DNA of 64,000 nucleotides, from positions 124,001 through 188,000 of the forward strand of contig JAHQIW010000664.1 in NCBI GenBank assembly GCA_019055375.1. The letters are read 5' to 3'. The notes under the pieces are model-generated. The model was not told where the DNA came from. It did not search any database and was given only the letters and a program-made list of their open reading frames with translations. Below, piece after piece: positions 46,701 to 61,700 of the stretch. This stretch comes from Parelaphostrongylus tenuis. Taxonomy: Eukaryota > Nematoda > Chromadorea > Rhabditida > Metastrongylidae. Each line of letters starts with the position of its first letter. Position 1 is the stretch's first letter. A program made the translations under genes and the position numbers.

Positions 46701-49700
46701 GCGTTCCTATATTTTAAGAAGAGAGTTAGGCCCATATAAATCTGGCAACAATTTCTTGACACTTGATAGTTTTACAGGCTTGATGAACAAATGACAGAGT
46801 CGAACCGAAACCATGCTCGTGATTGATAGTGGGCAAAAGTTCCAAAATAGTGCCGCCTAGAAATGGTTTGCAATTGTATTCACGAAGAGAAAAAGATTGG
46901 TAATTGTGCAGACACTGAGTGGATAGTCACGAAGACTGAATAGCACTCAAAACCCTTATAACAAGGGATATAAAATCTTCTCCTCACGAGCGACACAGTG
47001 TATTGATGAAAGCTCGGAAGACTTCTCTTCTTCTTCCGATGTTCAAAAGAAAATGATTCCCATATTGGAGTAGTGATTTTCAGATTTTACGTAACAATTT
47101 CGGTGTTTCGCAAACATATGTTCAAGATCGCTCATAGACACATCATTTGCTATAACAATCATGCTGAATAACATTTCTCAAATTACAAAAAAACTAATTT
47201 CTGGCAAGGATTTTGATAAATACGTCGCTGGATCCGGCTTTGTGCACACAGACGCACTTTCCATATGGAGAGGGTGTCGGTAACTCAGTAGCACTTATAT
47301 CGACTAATACGCACAAGATCTTGTTTCAATCCTGTCCCGGACCAACCAAGTTCATTCCCCCAGAATCCGATACTTGCTACCAGACTTGTCCACGAACAGC
47401 TAGGTCCTTACAATCTGCAAAGCTGATGACAAAGCATGTGAAGAAAATCTTAGAGCATAACGTGGACATCTCGAGAATACAGGAACAAAAATTCTTAAAA
47501 ATCCAATGACGTTCACAAAGAAGACGAAAAATTTTCGATTAGCAGTCAAACTCACAAGCGAAACCTCAAGGCTCGTGAAGAATGGCTGGAAGCAAGCAAA
47601 CCAAACAAAGTGGTCGCATATGCACAGGTGATTTCGGGTCATGTACTTCTGTGTGCTCCCACCTCATCTTAACCCTTTGAAGACCACGTGTATGACATTC
47701 CAACACTCGTGAGAGGCCTTTTTCACCGAGCAGAGCTTTCTCACTATGATTTTATTTGTCAGTCGATAGCTCGAATGACAGTGAATGGCACTGTGCTAAG
47801 TTTCTGAAAAGGCGATTTCTATTGCACAGTAGCAGACAAGTGGATGTTACTTCTCGCCTTCGATGCGCTTTTTTTTTTGCACGGCAGGCGTCTGCGTTTA
47901 ATTTTTCACCACACCTTTAACACTTACTAATAGCTTGGATCTCAGCGATTCTGAATCAGGATTTCATTTCTTAGATTTCTATAGAGCGCTGCAAGAGCTA
48001 AAGGAAAATTACGTTTCATATTTGAGTTATGTATACACATAAGAGATCTGTATTGACCGAGAACATGGGATGGTATGTAGAAAATCACGTAGTATCAAAG
48101 TAACCCCAAAAACTTAATTCCTTCAAAATGGAGAATGAAACTCCATCAATTACGAACAACGTGCGCATAGCGATCACTCGCGGTACCCAAAAAGTCAGAT
48201 TTCACATTTTGTATGATGTGATTTTATTCACTAAGTGATATGAGATCTCCAAAAACTAGCACGCACATGTAGGATAGACTGATTAGAGACCTAGTGATGA
48301 TTTGTAGTTATTGATTTCTTTCCACTTTATATGTTCTGATGATTCTAATTAATGTACTAATTTAATGCACTTTATTCGCCCTAATGCGTTGCAGACTGCA
48401 TTGATATTTCGCCTGGCATGTTATACAGTCGCTACTGGCGACGTGCTCAAACAATGACAATGTGGTACGTTCCTGATTATTCTGATAACATACAACATAT
48501 TTTGAGCTTTCATAAGGTTTGTTAGGGCAATTATACAGTCTAAGACACGTGTTTCAGCCTTCCGGCCTCATCACTAGCACGGTGTCTTTTCGCTCAGTCA
48601 GTACCTCGAGGACATATCCCCTAAATGAAAGGCTCAAAATATGTTTCAGATTATACTGTTTATAAGCGAGGTCTCAGAATAGTTGATTGAAAGGTTTTAT
48701 TACACATGCCTACGTAACAACCGTACGCTATGCAATCGATGATCATTCACTCTGAAAGAACGTCACAGTGATCCTTTCACCATGCGTGGAATAACGCATG
48801 AAAATACGCAAGGTCAGAGATATCACAACGACAATGGAGCACTGCGATAACAAATTAAATCACACACCTGTTCCCCATGAGAAGCAGTTTCGATGGATTC
48901 AGGTTTTTTCTGGCTCAGCTTTTCATTAAACAAATTCAGAGAACGATCTTTCTCCAAAATCTGTTTGTAAAAGAAAAATTAGTTAGTGGAAAACATAAAT
49001 AGGCAAAAAGGAATAACCTGCTGTTTAAGTTGCATATTAGTCTCTGCTGCGATTTGCAGTTGTACTTGCAGAACATTTGTTTGTGCAATCATTTCATCTA
49101 CACATGACTGCCGTACCTAAAAGAATCCTAGCCAACTTTCGATTTCAGAAACCTAGAACAATATACAAAACACCTTACCTTGTCATCTATAATATGGCCA
49201 ATAGACCAGAAAATCGTTAACTACTGCTGACTGCTTTTGGTAGTATTGCCAAGATTTATTCGCAAAGACAGTGAAGTAAATAAATCCTTGGAAGAGAGCT
49301 AACACCTACCGTCACCTCCTTTTCTAGATCATCCGCTTGTTGTCTGAGTTTCTCACATTCTTCAGTTTTCTCCGCATTCGCAGCCAGAGCTTCTCGAAGC
49401 TGTTCGGTAAGCACCAAAACCTAGTTGAAAATGGCAACTTTAAATTGTATGAAGGGATATAACACAGATTGACCTACACGGCACGAATTACAGCGCGCAG
49501 CACGATTTCAAAGTTCGCCCGATTTTAACTACGTGATTCGCTTTTTCTCAGCGTACTGAAAAGTTCTTTTCCACTTTTTCTTTTCTTATGTACACTGTTT
49601 GTTCTTCTATTCACATTTTCATATTTTAATTGCATATGAAACTTCTGTTGATGTGGAGAAAAAGCATTTGCTCACTATGTAAGAACATTGCTGTGCACTC

Positions 49701-52700
49701 AATGAATTGCATAAGTTGCAACAAATACTGAGATCGCTGTTTCATCAAGTTCAAAAAAAATAGTGATTAAACATAATGGTGTACACAGATCCACGCATAA
49801 CTCGCGGAGCGGCCATACACCTCGTAGACACTATTCTGATGATCATAATAACGGTTTCAAATGAAGGCAAAAACCCCTACACAGACAACTGCTACAGGTG
49901 TAATCCTCTAGTTTAGAGCACATTACGGATGAAAACATAGTTGACAAGAACGCACAGAAAGAAGAGGACTGGATTATCAAAGATAGTTACCCTGATGGAA
50001 CTGTTTAAGGGCGAATGGCAGGATCGTTTGGAATAAGAGTGACATGACGGTGTTCAAATGGAATTATAAGCGAGATATTATGAAGGTATCCACAGTACGC
50101 GATTCGGCCAACAATGCGAGGGAAAACTGGATTTTTCGCAGTCTGGTAATGGGCTCTTGCGCAGCCGAATACACGTTTTTCGACCTTACAGTCTCGTCAG
50201 TAGGGCAGAACCCGTCGACTTGTAGTCTTTTTAGCCAATCCTCTAGGGAGCCCTACTGTCCCTATAAATCACTTCACTTACATTTTAAATCGTTCGTTGT
50301 CGCTACCTCTTTGAGTGGAAATCCTTTGTCGATCTTAGCAAACAGTTGGTTGGCTGCCTTTTCCATGAATTAGGAAGGCTTGTTAGTATTACGTGCTTTT
50401 TACTCTTTTTTTCAAACAATATTCACTTTCATTCCAATATAGGATTGCTCTTCCACTTGGTCAAGCACATATCTTTGATGAATGCCTGCAAAATTAACAG
50501 CGGGTGAGTGCGGAGAATAGTTTTCACCGAGTTCAAGTGAGGTGCTGCCTTCTCGAACAAGTTACACCTAATCCACCAAGAACTAAACGTTGTAAAAAAA
50601 CGTAGAAAATTTACAAAGTGCAGAAATGCTGAACATTTTCGAAACTAGAAAAATTAGAAAAACATGTACCAGCCAACGTAAGGAGCACCCTTTCAATGAT
50701 GTTCATCATATGCCTGATAATGATTCTTCAAGCCGCGCATGTGGTCTGTTATAGGGCAACTTATAGAGCCCGATACACCTTGACATTGACTTGTTTCGAC
50801 CTTGACACTCTTGTCAGTCAGGCGATACGCTTCGTCTTTAGCCAGTCGTCTTGGAGTAATCCAACCCCATACTAAGAGTAGGCGAAGATGAACATTTTAC
50901 ACGATTCATTAAGTGAAGTTATCACTGAATGAAAAGTCACGTGTATCGGGCTCTACAAGTTGCCCTATAATAGACCACATGCGTGGGTCAAAAAATCATT
51001 GTCAGGCATATTGAAATTAAGCAAGGTCTCAAGAAACACGCGAAACGAAAGATGTTCATCATAAATATGATCTATTAAAACACTTCAGACATTCGACTTA
51101 TGGATCGTATACCATAGCGAGGCATTATATTTTATATAGTTGCAGACAACGTTTAAATGGCACAAACAGGTTTTTTAGGACGTACTAATTGTTCAAAATT
51201 ATAAGAAGTGCGAATTCTGTGCAAAAAGAGTGAATTGTTGAACAATGTTGATTGTGTGAAGTAAAATTATTGATTGACATTGAGTGTATAAGCTGTACAT
51301 TACCGCACTGATGAGTGAAAGGTTTAGACAATTGGTGAAACGAAAAATATGGGTGAGGAATATGAAATATTTTTCGAAAAATGCTCTACATAATGGTGAT
51401 TGGGTGGTCTTTCTATGCGTACTTCAGCTACATACTGAAATACTTCCATAAAAGTTTATTCTAGCAGTCGTACATTATAGAATATGTATACATGAGGTAT
51501 ACTCCTACAAAACAGGCGATAAAAATGCGCGCTAAGAGTTGGGATTACATTCATTTTTCATAGATAACACACCCATTGAAAAATGTGGATTTTAAACACA
51601 TATGGGCGTTTTTCTTCTTAACAACCTCATGTTTGCTCATCAAGAAAATAGCGAATAATGTAGGTAACAGCAAGCCACTGTGAAGTTCAAGATACGGAGT
51701 ATCTACTTCGAAAGGGAATCGTGGTATCTGCCTTGTTGGTACAATGCACTCGGAAAGCTCTCATATGGACCAACCCCAGTGTAAAAATTCTCTTCCACAA
51801 AATACTGAATGACTAGCAAATTCATTAAAGAATTTGTCTAAGGAGAAAAAAAAATCAAAAAATAAGTGTGTGTAGTACACTATACACTTCGCCCCTAATA
51901 GGTGCATAATAATAAAATCACACCTCGTCGTTGCTTGGGTGACTAGCCGTACTTTGGTTACGTTCTATAGAGTCTTCCTTCTGATGTTTACATAATGATG
52001 TTTTTATGTGTTCTTCAAGCAGTCTAAATAAGATCAGTAAGGATTTAGAAAAAAACAGGAACAGATAAATGAGTCAAATACAGACGCAATCTTCTCCTCC
52101 AGGAGCTGCACTTTCTTCGAGTCCGTTTCTGCTTGTTTCTTCAACTGTGAATTAACCTCGGCTAGCAATCTAGATTCCTCAGAAAACAACCTGAAATGGC
52201 TGACCTTTCAACCAAACTACGATCCTTACTGAAGTTCAATTTGATGCCAAATTAAATGACAGAAGCGACTTGCGCGAAGGGAAATGTAAACAGTAATCAG
52301 TACAAAAAAGAATATAATATTTTGGTGGAAAAAACACTAAACAATTCAAACTTTGTCACGAAATATGGTGTATTACCTGTCTCGCTCATGCAGCAGAGCC
52401 ACCTCTTCGCGTAGTTGGCGGTGTAAGTCATCAACAGCAGCAGACCGCACTTCAGCTAAAGACGACTGCAAAGAGCAATCTTCTACCTTCTCACAACGGC
52501 CATCATTCGTGTTTGCGCCCTCTTTACCAGAATTATTGAGCGCCTTCGTGTAGCTGAATTATGGCCTTTTTTCAAACTGGGGGCATTAAAACAACGCTCG
52601 AAGCTGACTTTTCGATCCTTAATATATCTCAATCATATGAGTAAGGATCTGAAATTGTTCTGGAAAAATAGAGAGTGGCACCAAATCTACAAAAAGGTTA

Positions 52701-55700
52701 AATTTTCAGGTTTCGAAAACGACTAACTCATCAATAACAGCAGCCAATTCCTCGTTTTCCTGGCAAAGACGTCGATTGGAAGCACGAAGAGTGTCGAGCT
52801 CAACATCGATCCCCTCTATCGTTGAACGAAATTTATCTACATCCGCACGAAGACGGTCTCGATCTTGTTTCGCCTGCTCAAGAGCTGCTTGGAGACGACT
52901 CAGCTCGCCCTATATTCGCAAAACATGAATAAATAGCACAATTGTCAACGTACTAGATAAATAAACGGTGAAAATTATAAGAAGACGACCTGTGTGTCTG
53001 ATAAGTCATTCTATGGAAGAGATGAAGATAGATGACAACAACAGACAAAGGTTCTACGGACGACAAAAGTGAAGGAAATCAACAATGAAGAAGTACTGCT
53101 TCCAAGTTGAGATGACAAAAGTATTCAGACGAAATTCGCAATTCTTAGCGTAATTCAACTCACAGTTACATTCGAGTCCTTTTGTTCACGAACGTCAGCG
53201 AAACCAGTTTTCAACCGTTCAAATTCCCCAGTAAGTCGCTCGAGCTGAGCTACGGTCTCCAGGTTCTCACGTTTACACATCTCATATCTTTCTTCATATT
53301 CGATTAGGTTTGCTTTCAGAAGGTCTGAAATATTGATTTCATGTCAAGCGAATATTACTGAAGATAATACTTTACGTACTAACTCCAAGACTGTGGAATA
53401 ACAAGATTTGAAGAATGACTACGGTCTACAATGCACATTGGCACAGCTATCAATCTGTCTTAGAAACGAAAGATTCTTCCATTTTTCTTCAGAAACACAC
53501 CAAAAGACTCAGCTTTGGAGATAAAAACTTTACCAGTGAAATAATACAGATCCTCCCATTTTGATCATGAGATGGTATCCATAAAATTGAAGATGTAAAC
53601 AATTGAACAAATAAACTCATTAAATACATTTAATTTCGTCTGTTTCTGCCAACTTTCAAAGTCATTTGATATGACTTCACTGAAGTTCTTCTTTTCTTAA
53701 GTGAGAATTCTTATGGATTTTAGAGTTAAATGTAATAGCGGGAAACAATTTTCAAGAGCCAGATCCTTTTACTATTGCTAAACTAAGATCAAAAACAATC
53801 CAGTAATAAGCGAAGGGAAAGCTGCAGATCTCACGCAACAAATTCGTTGGGCTAAGACTGTCTCAAAATAAACAGATACAGATTCAGACACTGGATAACA
53901 AGAACCAAAATATAAGCCAAGTGTTAAACATGAAAAACCATGCAAATCACACGACGCCGACTTAGCCCATTCTAGGAATAGAAATAAGTGTAATGTATAC
54001 CTATTCGACGGGTAAGATCCTGATTATTGTTGTCTTGAGCATTCGCGGTTGTTGTTTCTTTGTATTTTTCAAATTCCTCGTTCAAATCATTGTAAGCCTG
54101 AGTCAATTCTTCGTGCTGAATCCTAAAATGATGAACTGATGGGCTTGATATACCAGGAATGAACAATATATCTTGCTATTACGGAAAACTTACTTCAAGT
54201 TTTCATATTCTGAAAATTTCGACTCCATTTCAGAATATGTTGCGCGAAGTTGAGTTAATTCCGCCGTGGTATCTCGTAGTTTCTCTTCTAGATCTGTAAC
54301 GTCAGATCTCTCAACCAAATCCAGCACTTCTAAGCGATCATCGCACATGTTTGAGGTAGCTGAAGCATTGGTTGTTGATGGACAAGCGCTCTCACGTTGG
54401 CGAACCTATTGAAGCCGGCATAAGGATGATAAAAGACAACTATTTATTAGAAAGCACTTACCATGCCTTCAAGTTTCCTTTTCGTCTCTAACAATTCTTC
54501 CTTTTCTAACAACACGGCATCTAGCAGATCAGTATTGCTTGTAGATGAAGAAGCAACACCCTAAAAATAGAAATCAATCCTATTTATTGGAATGATGACC
54601 AACCGAACCTACAGCTCCTGGTGAGCAAGATACAAATCCTCCTAAACTATTGAGTTGCTCGAAAGTTAGTGTGCAACTTGCAATTTCATTCTTCTTACAC
54701 ATATCGTGGATTTTCTCTTGAGTGCTGTCCTATTATAAAAGATAAGCAATTAAGCTCTCGGAGTCGTTTCTGGTTCTGATCAATACCTGAGGGATGCGCC
54801 ACGTATTCGACTTTATCAAGAGTTGCAAGAGGTAACTGAATGCACATCTGGCCTTTACAATGACTCTTGGTGGTCTACCGATGTATCAGTCAGTGTTCCT
54901 ACACTCCCAAACCAGTTTTATCAAATCCGGAGAGAAGGAAGGCTTGGTGAGCCATGGGTGCGGGATCAAAGCATCGACCACGTGTGTGCCGTAAAGCACC
55001 TCTGACTACCGCGTGGCACGAGCTCTAGGTATTACCATATATCACTAAGAGTATCGCTAAGCTCCACTTCCGCATCGTGTCATTATATTATGAGACTAAT
55101 TGTGCCGTTGAAAAACTCACAACTTAGAACTTCAAATGTCAAAAAAGAAACTTTGACAACTTCTACGAATTCAAACTCAATGTCAGATTTAAGTATAAAC
55201 ATCGCAACTGATTCAAAGGAGTTAGAAATAACCAAAAGTCGAAGAGGCTTTATATAGGTATGGATATTACAAGACTTGAGATGAGAATCAAGGAAGTAAC
55301 CATACTGATGTATCGTCAGTGCTTCTGCGCAATCAAGACAACCCGCTTCTCGACGTGTTGTGACGAGCAATGAGAAATGAATACTCTACGATCGTTGGCG
55401 TAGATCGGCTGAGTGGTTGGACAGTAATGACGCCATTCAGCACTTCCCGGAGGAGAAACTTCACCATAATAAGGTCACTGCAACCGCCTAGTGTTCTACA
55501 GTTAGTTTAGTCCACTATAGCTTATTGAATTCAAGTGGAACGACTGCAGCGAAAAAGTGCATAGAGTAAATTGACAAAATGTGGTAGAAACTTTAGCAGA
55601 CGAGTGGCCACGCGTCGTAATGCCGACATTGCACAAGATGACGAGCTGAGCTTCTAAACTGTCTCAATCACCACAGCTGTGAAACATCTCGCCCACCAAC

Positions 55701-58700
55701 TATCACTTCTTTACGTACCTCAATAATTTCCTGTATAAGAAATGATTAAGAAACAAAGCCAAGGCCGGAACTGTCTCAAACGATTTCATTCCTCCCACAA
55801 GTCCAAAATTTCACGCAATTAGTGAAGACAAATTTGCTTCTAGCCAGTGGGAAAACATCAAATTTGAAGGCTTTTATTTGGACTGATAAAATTTATTTTG
55901 GGCTGAGACATGCTATTTCGAGAAAGAACAGGTGGGAGTCAGATTTTTCCGTGTAAACCAATATGAGCACAAAATTCTGATTCGCTGGAGCATATAAAAC
56001 ATATTTTTTTTAGCCTTTCCTCCGAGTCTCGTATTTCTAGAACCGAAGCGACAGAACAGTAGAAATTTGTTTAACAAAGCTGTCCTTATAGAGCCAGTGT
56101 CTTTAAATGTACTACTCTTTATGCCTACGGCGATATAACAAAAGAAATTATCAAATTTGGAAAACGGACAACCAAATTATATTTCTCAGTTATCTAGTTG
56201 AAGAAAAACTGTCGCCAGATGGCAAAATCGACATCGAACGTTATGAGCTGGCGCATTTTTGGCACGAAGCAGCTCCTATGCCTCGAAATCCGCACTGCTC
56301 TCATTTTGAGTACTCCCACAATATTTCGAGATGATGTTTAAAAACCGATCCAAAAAAATTCGCTTCTTCATAGAACTAACCATTCATTGATCTTTCCCAA
56401 AAACCCGTTTCAGTTAGTTAATTTTCCAAAGACCTTCATAAAACCTGAGACCCGAATTATATATTCATTTTCTATCTAATAATATTTCCAAATGATACAA
56501 TGATCATCAACGAAGTGTCAAAGACAAAAAAAAAACCGGCCATCTTTGGGCAGATCTATCCCAACTTTGATGCGGTATTTAAAAATCTCTGAGAACGAAA
56601 ATAGCTGTGATCCACCTCTGAAAACCAGTCTATGGGGATTTCCAAGTTAGCCAGCGAATTCGAGAAAATCAGCAACATTACCTGAATTCTGGTTGATGGT
56701 CCCGTGACAAGAGCAAATGACATAAAGTCTCCATTCCTCACAAACCGAAATTACCCAGAGTTTTCCGCTCTCTCTGAGAGATGATGACCATTGTACTCTA
56801 TTCGGATCGTTGTGATAAAACCCATCCATTTGTGCAGTGATCCTCTTGGCTTCTAGTCCACCGGTTCGTCGTAGCTCGTATCACGAATTCAGACCATCTG
56901 ATAGTCGAGGTTTTTCGGTACATGGTAGCACCTCGAGATAACTCGAATACAGAACTTGCGAGCAGTACATTGAGCCAGATTTGTCAATTATGTGTAGATA
57001 TCTCCTGTGGCACAACAACAACACCCTACTTTTCTCAAAAACTAGGAACTCGTAATTCTTAAAAGTAATGTATTAGGCAGCTAAATCAATGTTTTGCTTT
57101 GGAGCAATGGTAGAGTTCTCTGATACTATTTCGAACTCGCTATGAAGTTACAAATGATTTCCTCCACTTTGTGGATGAAGACTGTACTGAAACGAAAGCA
57201 TGGCGGGAGTGCTGAGACTCATATTACAGCATGTGAAAACTAGCCATCATGTAAGTTATGGAGCAAGTACTTAGTATCCAAATTATAGTTCGTTACCTAA
57301 CACCCAATATAAATTTCAGTATTCGACACCCGATACACCAATACAGGAAGAATTTTCAATCTGAATCATGGTGCCTACCTCTAGTGCAATAATGCGTTCT
57401 TCGTACATCTCCTTCATTTCATTCATGCTACGTGAATGTGACTCCACTAACGATGCGATTTCCGCTTCCCTCTTTCTTCGTTCTTCTTCAAGACATTCTT
57501 CTAATTTCTTAGTAGACGCCTAAATGCAGACAATATAATTTATGTTTTTTGCTGCACTTTGTGAATAAAAATCAAAAGCAATAATGCAACATATGTCTCT
57601 TCCTGTGCCCATATGATAAGGGAAGGATTGCTATAGGTATGAAAATCAAGTCATTAAAAGAATACGAACGCATACGATTGAGTGATGAACACAAGTCATG
57701 CACAGCATCCAGTCGCCTCTTTCTTCAAATATATTAGAAAATGTTGCTATGATGCAATATCGTTTATGCATCTGTTATTGAATCAAAGTTTCCTTCTACT
57801 CAACTGCGATTGCGTCAACATGTACATAGTATATCGATCTAGACGACTACTGATTGCATTAGTACACGATTTCGACCTACCACAAGTCTCGAACCCCACG
57901 AACAAATATGAATCTCAGCTTTTGTATTTATCGAAATGAAGACAAGAACTGAGGAGAATATTTACTAGAAAAGGCCGTGTACATAGGGAAACAAGGTCAG
58001 ATGACACTTCAAAGGTCCATCATTCACTGGGCCAGGAAAAAAAGTTCTGTAACAACTCGAATACATTCTCGGACGTCCGGTCAACTAATCGAAAGATTAT
58101 CTGCTGTCACATGAGCAGCTGTCATCCTGAAGGAGTCATACTTCCCTTGAATAAACAAGATTTGGCTACTCAATATGATGAACACTTGAGAGCAAACACA
58201 ACTTCGCCGCAATTCCATAGAAAATATGTCCCAACCATACTCGACGTTACAAATGACAGGAAATTATACATCTCAACATAAAACGAATCTCACATCTCTA
58301 CATATAACAATGCTAGATAACGATTGATAAGTAGAACGTGTTGGTGACTATGGAAATTCAAAGACAAGTTGCCTTGATATCAAGGAAAACATTTATAACT
58401 GGTCTGAAGATTCAAGCCACAGCACAACCATCGTTATCTACCATAATACTACAGTGGAGGAAAACCTGACAGTTTGATTGAGAATTGAAACAAACTAGAC
58501 GACTACGATGACTGTGTTTATAGTCTGAAAGAACTCTGCTCACAAAGTTAAGACTAATATAAGAGCTCAGATAGTGATACAATGAAAACCCTTCGCCACA
58601 CATGATCTGGCAATACTTCACATTGCAGTCATTATTGCCCTCATTTCTGGCGCTCCTAGCAGTCAGTATCTGTGCTTTCCTTGCATGTAAAGTCCCAACA

Positions 58701-61700
58701 CTCTGTAGCTACGAATTCCTATGAAAAATGATTTGTTTAAACGAAAAGAAACGGAGCAAACTGGCTCGCATCATACTTCTGACATTCGTTCGAGGAAGCT
58801 GCGTCCAAATCGATGCAATTTTGAGCACATACACCTTTTTTGTTGAAACATTGTCCGATGGCTACAATCAAAGACTACTCCCACTACGCAGGAGGCAGCA
58901 ATTGGATTCGATTCTAGAGTTTTGACCCAGCACGCCACTGCATAAAACCGGCTCACATCCTAATCGCGATCTATTGACGAGTCAGATGACAGCCATGTAA
59001 CTCTGACTCAACCTCACAGCAAGCATACTTTCAACAGCCGATTTTGTGGATACGCAATCAGAAAGTTGTGATATGTTATAGATTACAAATTGGACTAATC
59101 AAAAGCTCAGCTGTTGAGATCTACGCAAAATTCCACAGGAGGCATTCTGGCGTAAGAGTACGCACCAATGAACAAGCCAAATCAATCAATCAAAACAGTG
59201 AAAATGACGAGATTGAAGTGAAATTTACAAAATTCTCTCATCAGTCAAATACTATAAATAAAAACAAAGTAAAGTATACCAGTAAATAATGCCGACTTTG
59301 AAAGAATTATTGGTTATGATGTAATTAGCATCGACACTGGTTAGCGGTGCTTTACAACAAACACGTAGACGTTAACGCGACATCGCATCCGGGTTCAAAA
59401 ATATCATCTTCACTAGATAGCCAAATTCATAACGACTTTGTCCAGAAGAAAGGCAGCTTTGACTTGATAAATCGGTAGGACAGAAGTCATTGTATAATCC
59501 AGATATGCACTTAATCGTCTCCGACGATGCTTGATGAAATAGAATGTGTGCCGTATTCCTCACGGAATGATCACCACCGAGCGCTCTATTGCCTAGTTTC
59601 GATGAAAATAATTCATCAGAACAATGTCACTATTCAGTGACAGAAATCATTAGAAATCAAGCAATCAGAGTAGAAAATATTTCTTGTATTTCATGCTTCA
59701 ATTGACATTACGAGAGATTTTCACGCTTCCAGCACCTGTGAGGGCATGAAAATGCGCACAGTTATGAAACAAATCAACAGAAAGATATAGAAACACCAAA
59801 CCGAAGTGATCGGCCAATACGAATGAAGTTTTTGGGAGACAATACCGCTCTCGATTCTACGGCATATAGGACAGGGACACTACTCCAAGAAAACTAACTA
59901 GCAAGGTAACTTTGCCTCACAACGCGTGAACTAGTGGAAATCCTCTTCTATCACTACACCGTCATCACGGAGTATCTGCATACGCTCGCCTACCACAGAA
60001 CGAAAAACTTCATACAAGTTTACAGACTCCACACTAGGTTTTCCACAATCAGTTTGCTGATGTCTTCGCAATGATAGGACTGATCAGTGGGCACTTGGAT
60101 GCTCTAAAACTCCGACACGTTCTCCGCCTTTTAGCTGCCGAAGAACAGCTGTTAGCTCACTGAACACATAACCAGACGCTCTTATATTTGCTCTTCACTT
60201 GGCGGGTTGCGGCAGTATTGCGACAAAGAACTGCTGTCAAAAGTACATGGTGATAAGTTGGAAAACTGTTTCACACAAGTCGAAATTTGTGAAAATTTCC
60301 AACCTTTAGATGTTCTGGGAAATTTTCCGTCCAACAAGTTATTTTACTGACTACTACAGCGTCGAACCAGAACTAAAGTACTGCATAAATAAAAAGTTGT
60401 CACCGCCATAACTGTCGCAGATATGCGAGGAAACTTCGAGCAACACGATGACTACGCAACATAATACATTGAAATAATGTTTTGCTCAGATAAGGAAAAC
60501 AAAAGCGTTCTATGAATGGAATAAAATGCAAAACAATCGTGCTTTATATCGTTAAGTATAGAATATTCTATAAATTATAAATATTGTATGCATTGTCTGT
60601 AAGGAGATCGATTATGTACAGGATTACTTCACAAAGTAAACTGGCTCATTAATTCCCTTTCACCATGAAATTTGATCAACCGTTTGAGTAATGTTGGAAA
60701 GTTACTTCACTAATGAACAGAAACTTAATCAAATGCTGTTGCATTCGTATGCAAGATGTCATTCCAAGTGAAAACTAATTATAAAGCAAACAAGCTCTGC
60801 TGGAAGAAGTGCTCAAAAACTATATAACTGTAGTTGCTGTGTATATAACACAAACGCGTTCTTGCTATGAACTAAAGAAACCTGCGAGTGTAAGAATGAT
60901 GTGAAAGAAAGAGAAAACCTTTTTGGATTCCGACTCCACAAGAGATTTCCAGTGGGATACTTCCCGCTGTAGATCCATGATTGTCTGTTCCACGGTCCCG
61001 CTATCAACATCTGATCCGTGCCATGTATTGAGTTGCAGGCGTTCCAATTCTGTCTGAAACAAAAATGAAAGCACGAAAGGTATGGCACCACTATATAATA
61101 AGTAAACCAAAAAAGTCCACCTTCAGTTTTTTGATTTCGTCATCCCTCGTTAATATCATGGTTCTATGCCGCTCTGCTATCATGTCCATTTCGGCATGTG
61201 AAGCAGACAGCAGTTGTTCCTGTTCATGTAGCCTCTCCTCCAGCTGTTTCACTTTCGACTGTTCGGCTATAAGCAGACGCTCAGTTTCACTCAGCTTTTT
61301 ATTTACTACCTGGAAAAAAAAAGTTGAAGTATTTGAATAAGTCGAGGAATCGAGGAAATAGGAAGCAGTAAAAACAGAAAGCCATAATCGAAAAGTGTAG
61401 TAATCCTTACGCATTCCGAAAAATCGGAGTATAATAGGTATCTGAAGCTCTCGTAATGAGTGCAATGGTGCCGGCCCTCGATGATTATTAAAATTGCGAG
61501 ATGCACAGGAAATCAAAGATATTTGGTCTTCTGCTAAGTTTTAGCACTAGAGCAATGAACACTAAATTTATTGACCTGAAGTAATTGAAATTGCTCAACA
61601 ACACTATTCAAAGTACGCGCCATCAGCCTGAACACATTTCTGCCATGTCTCAGGCAACAAATTAAAACTGCGCTGATAGAACTTGTCATCCTTGGATTAA

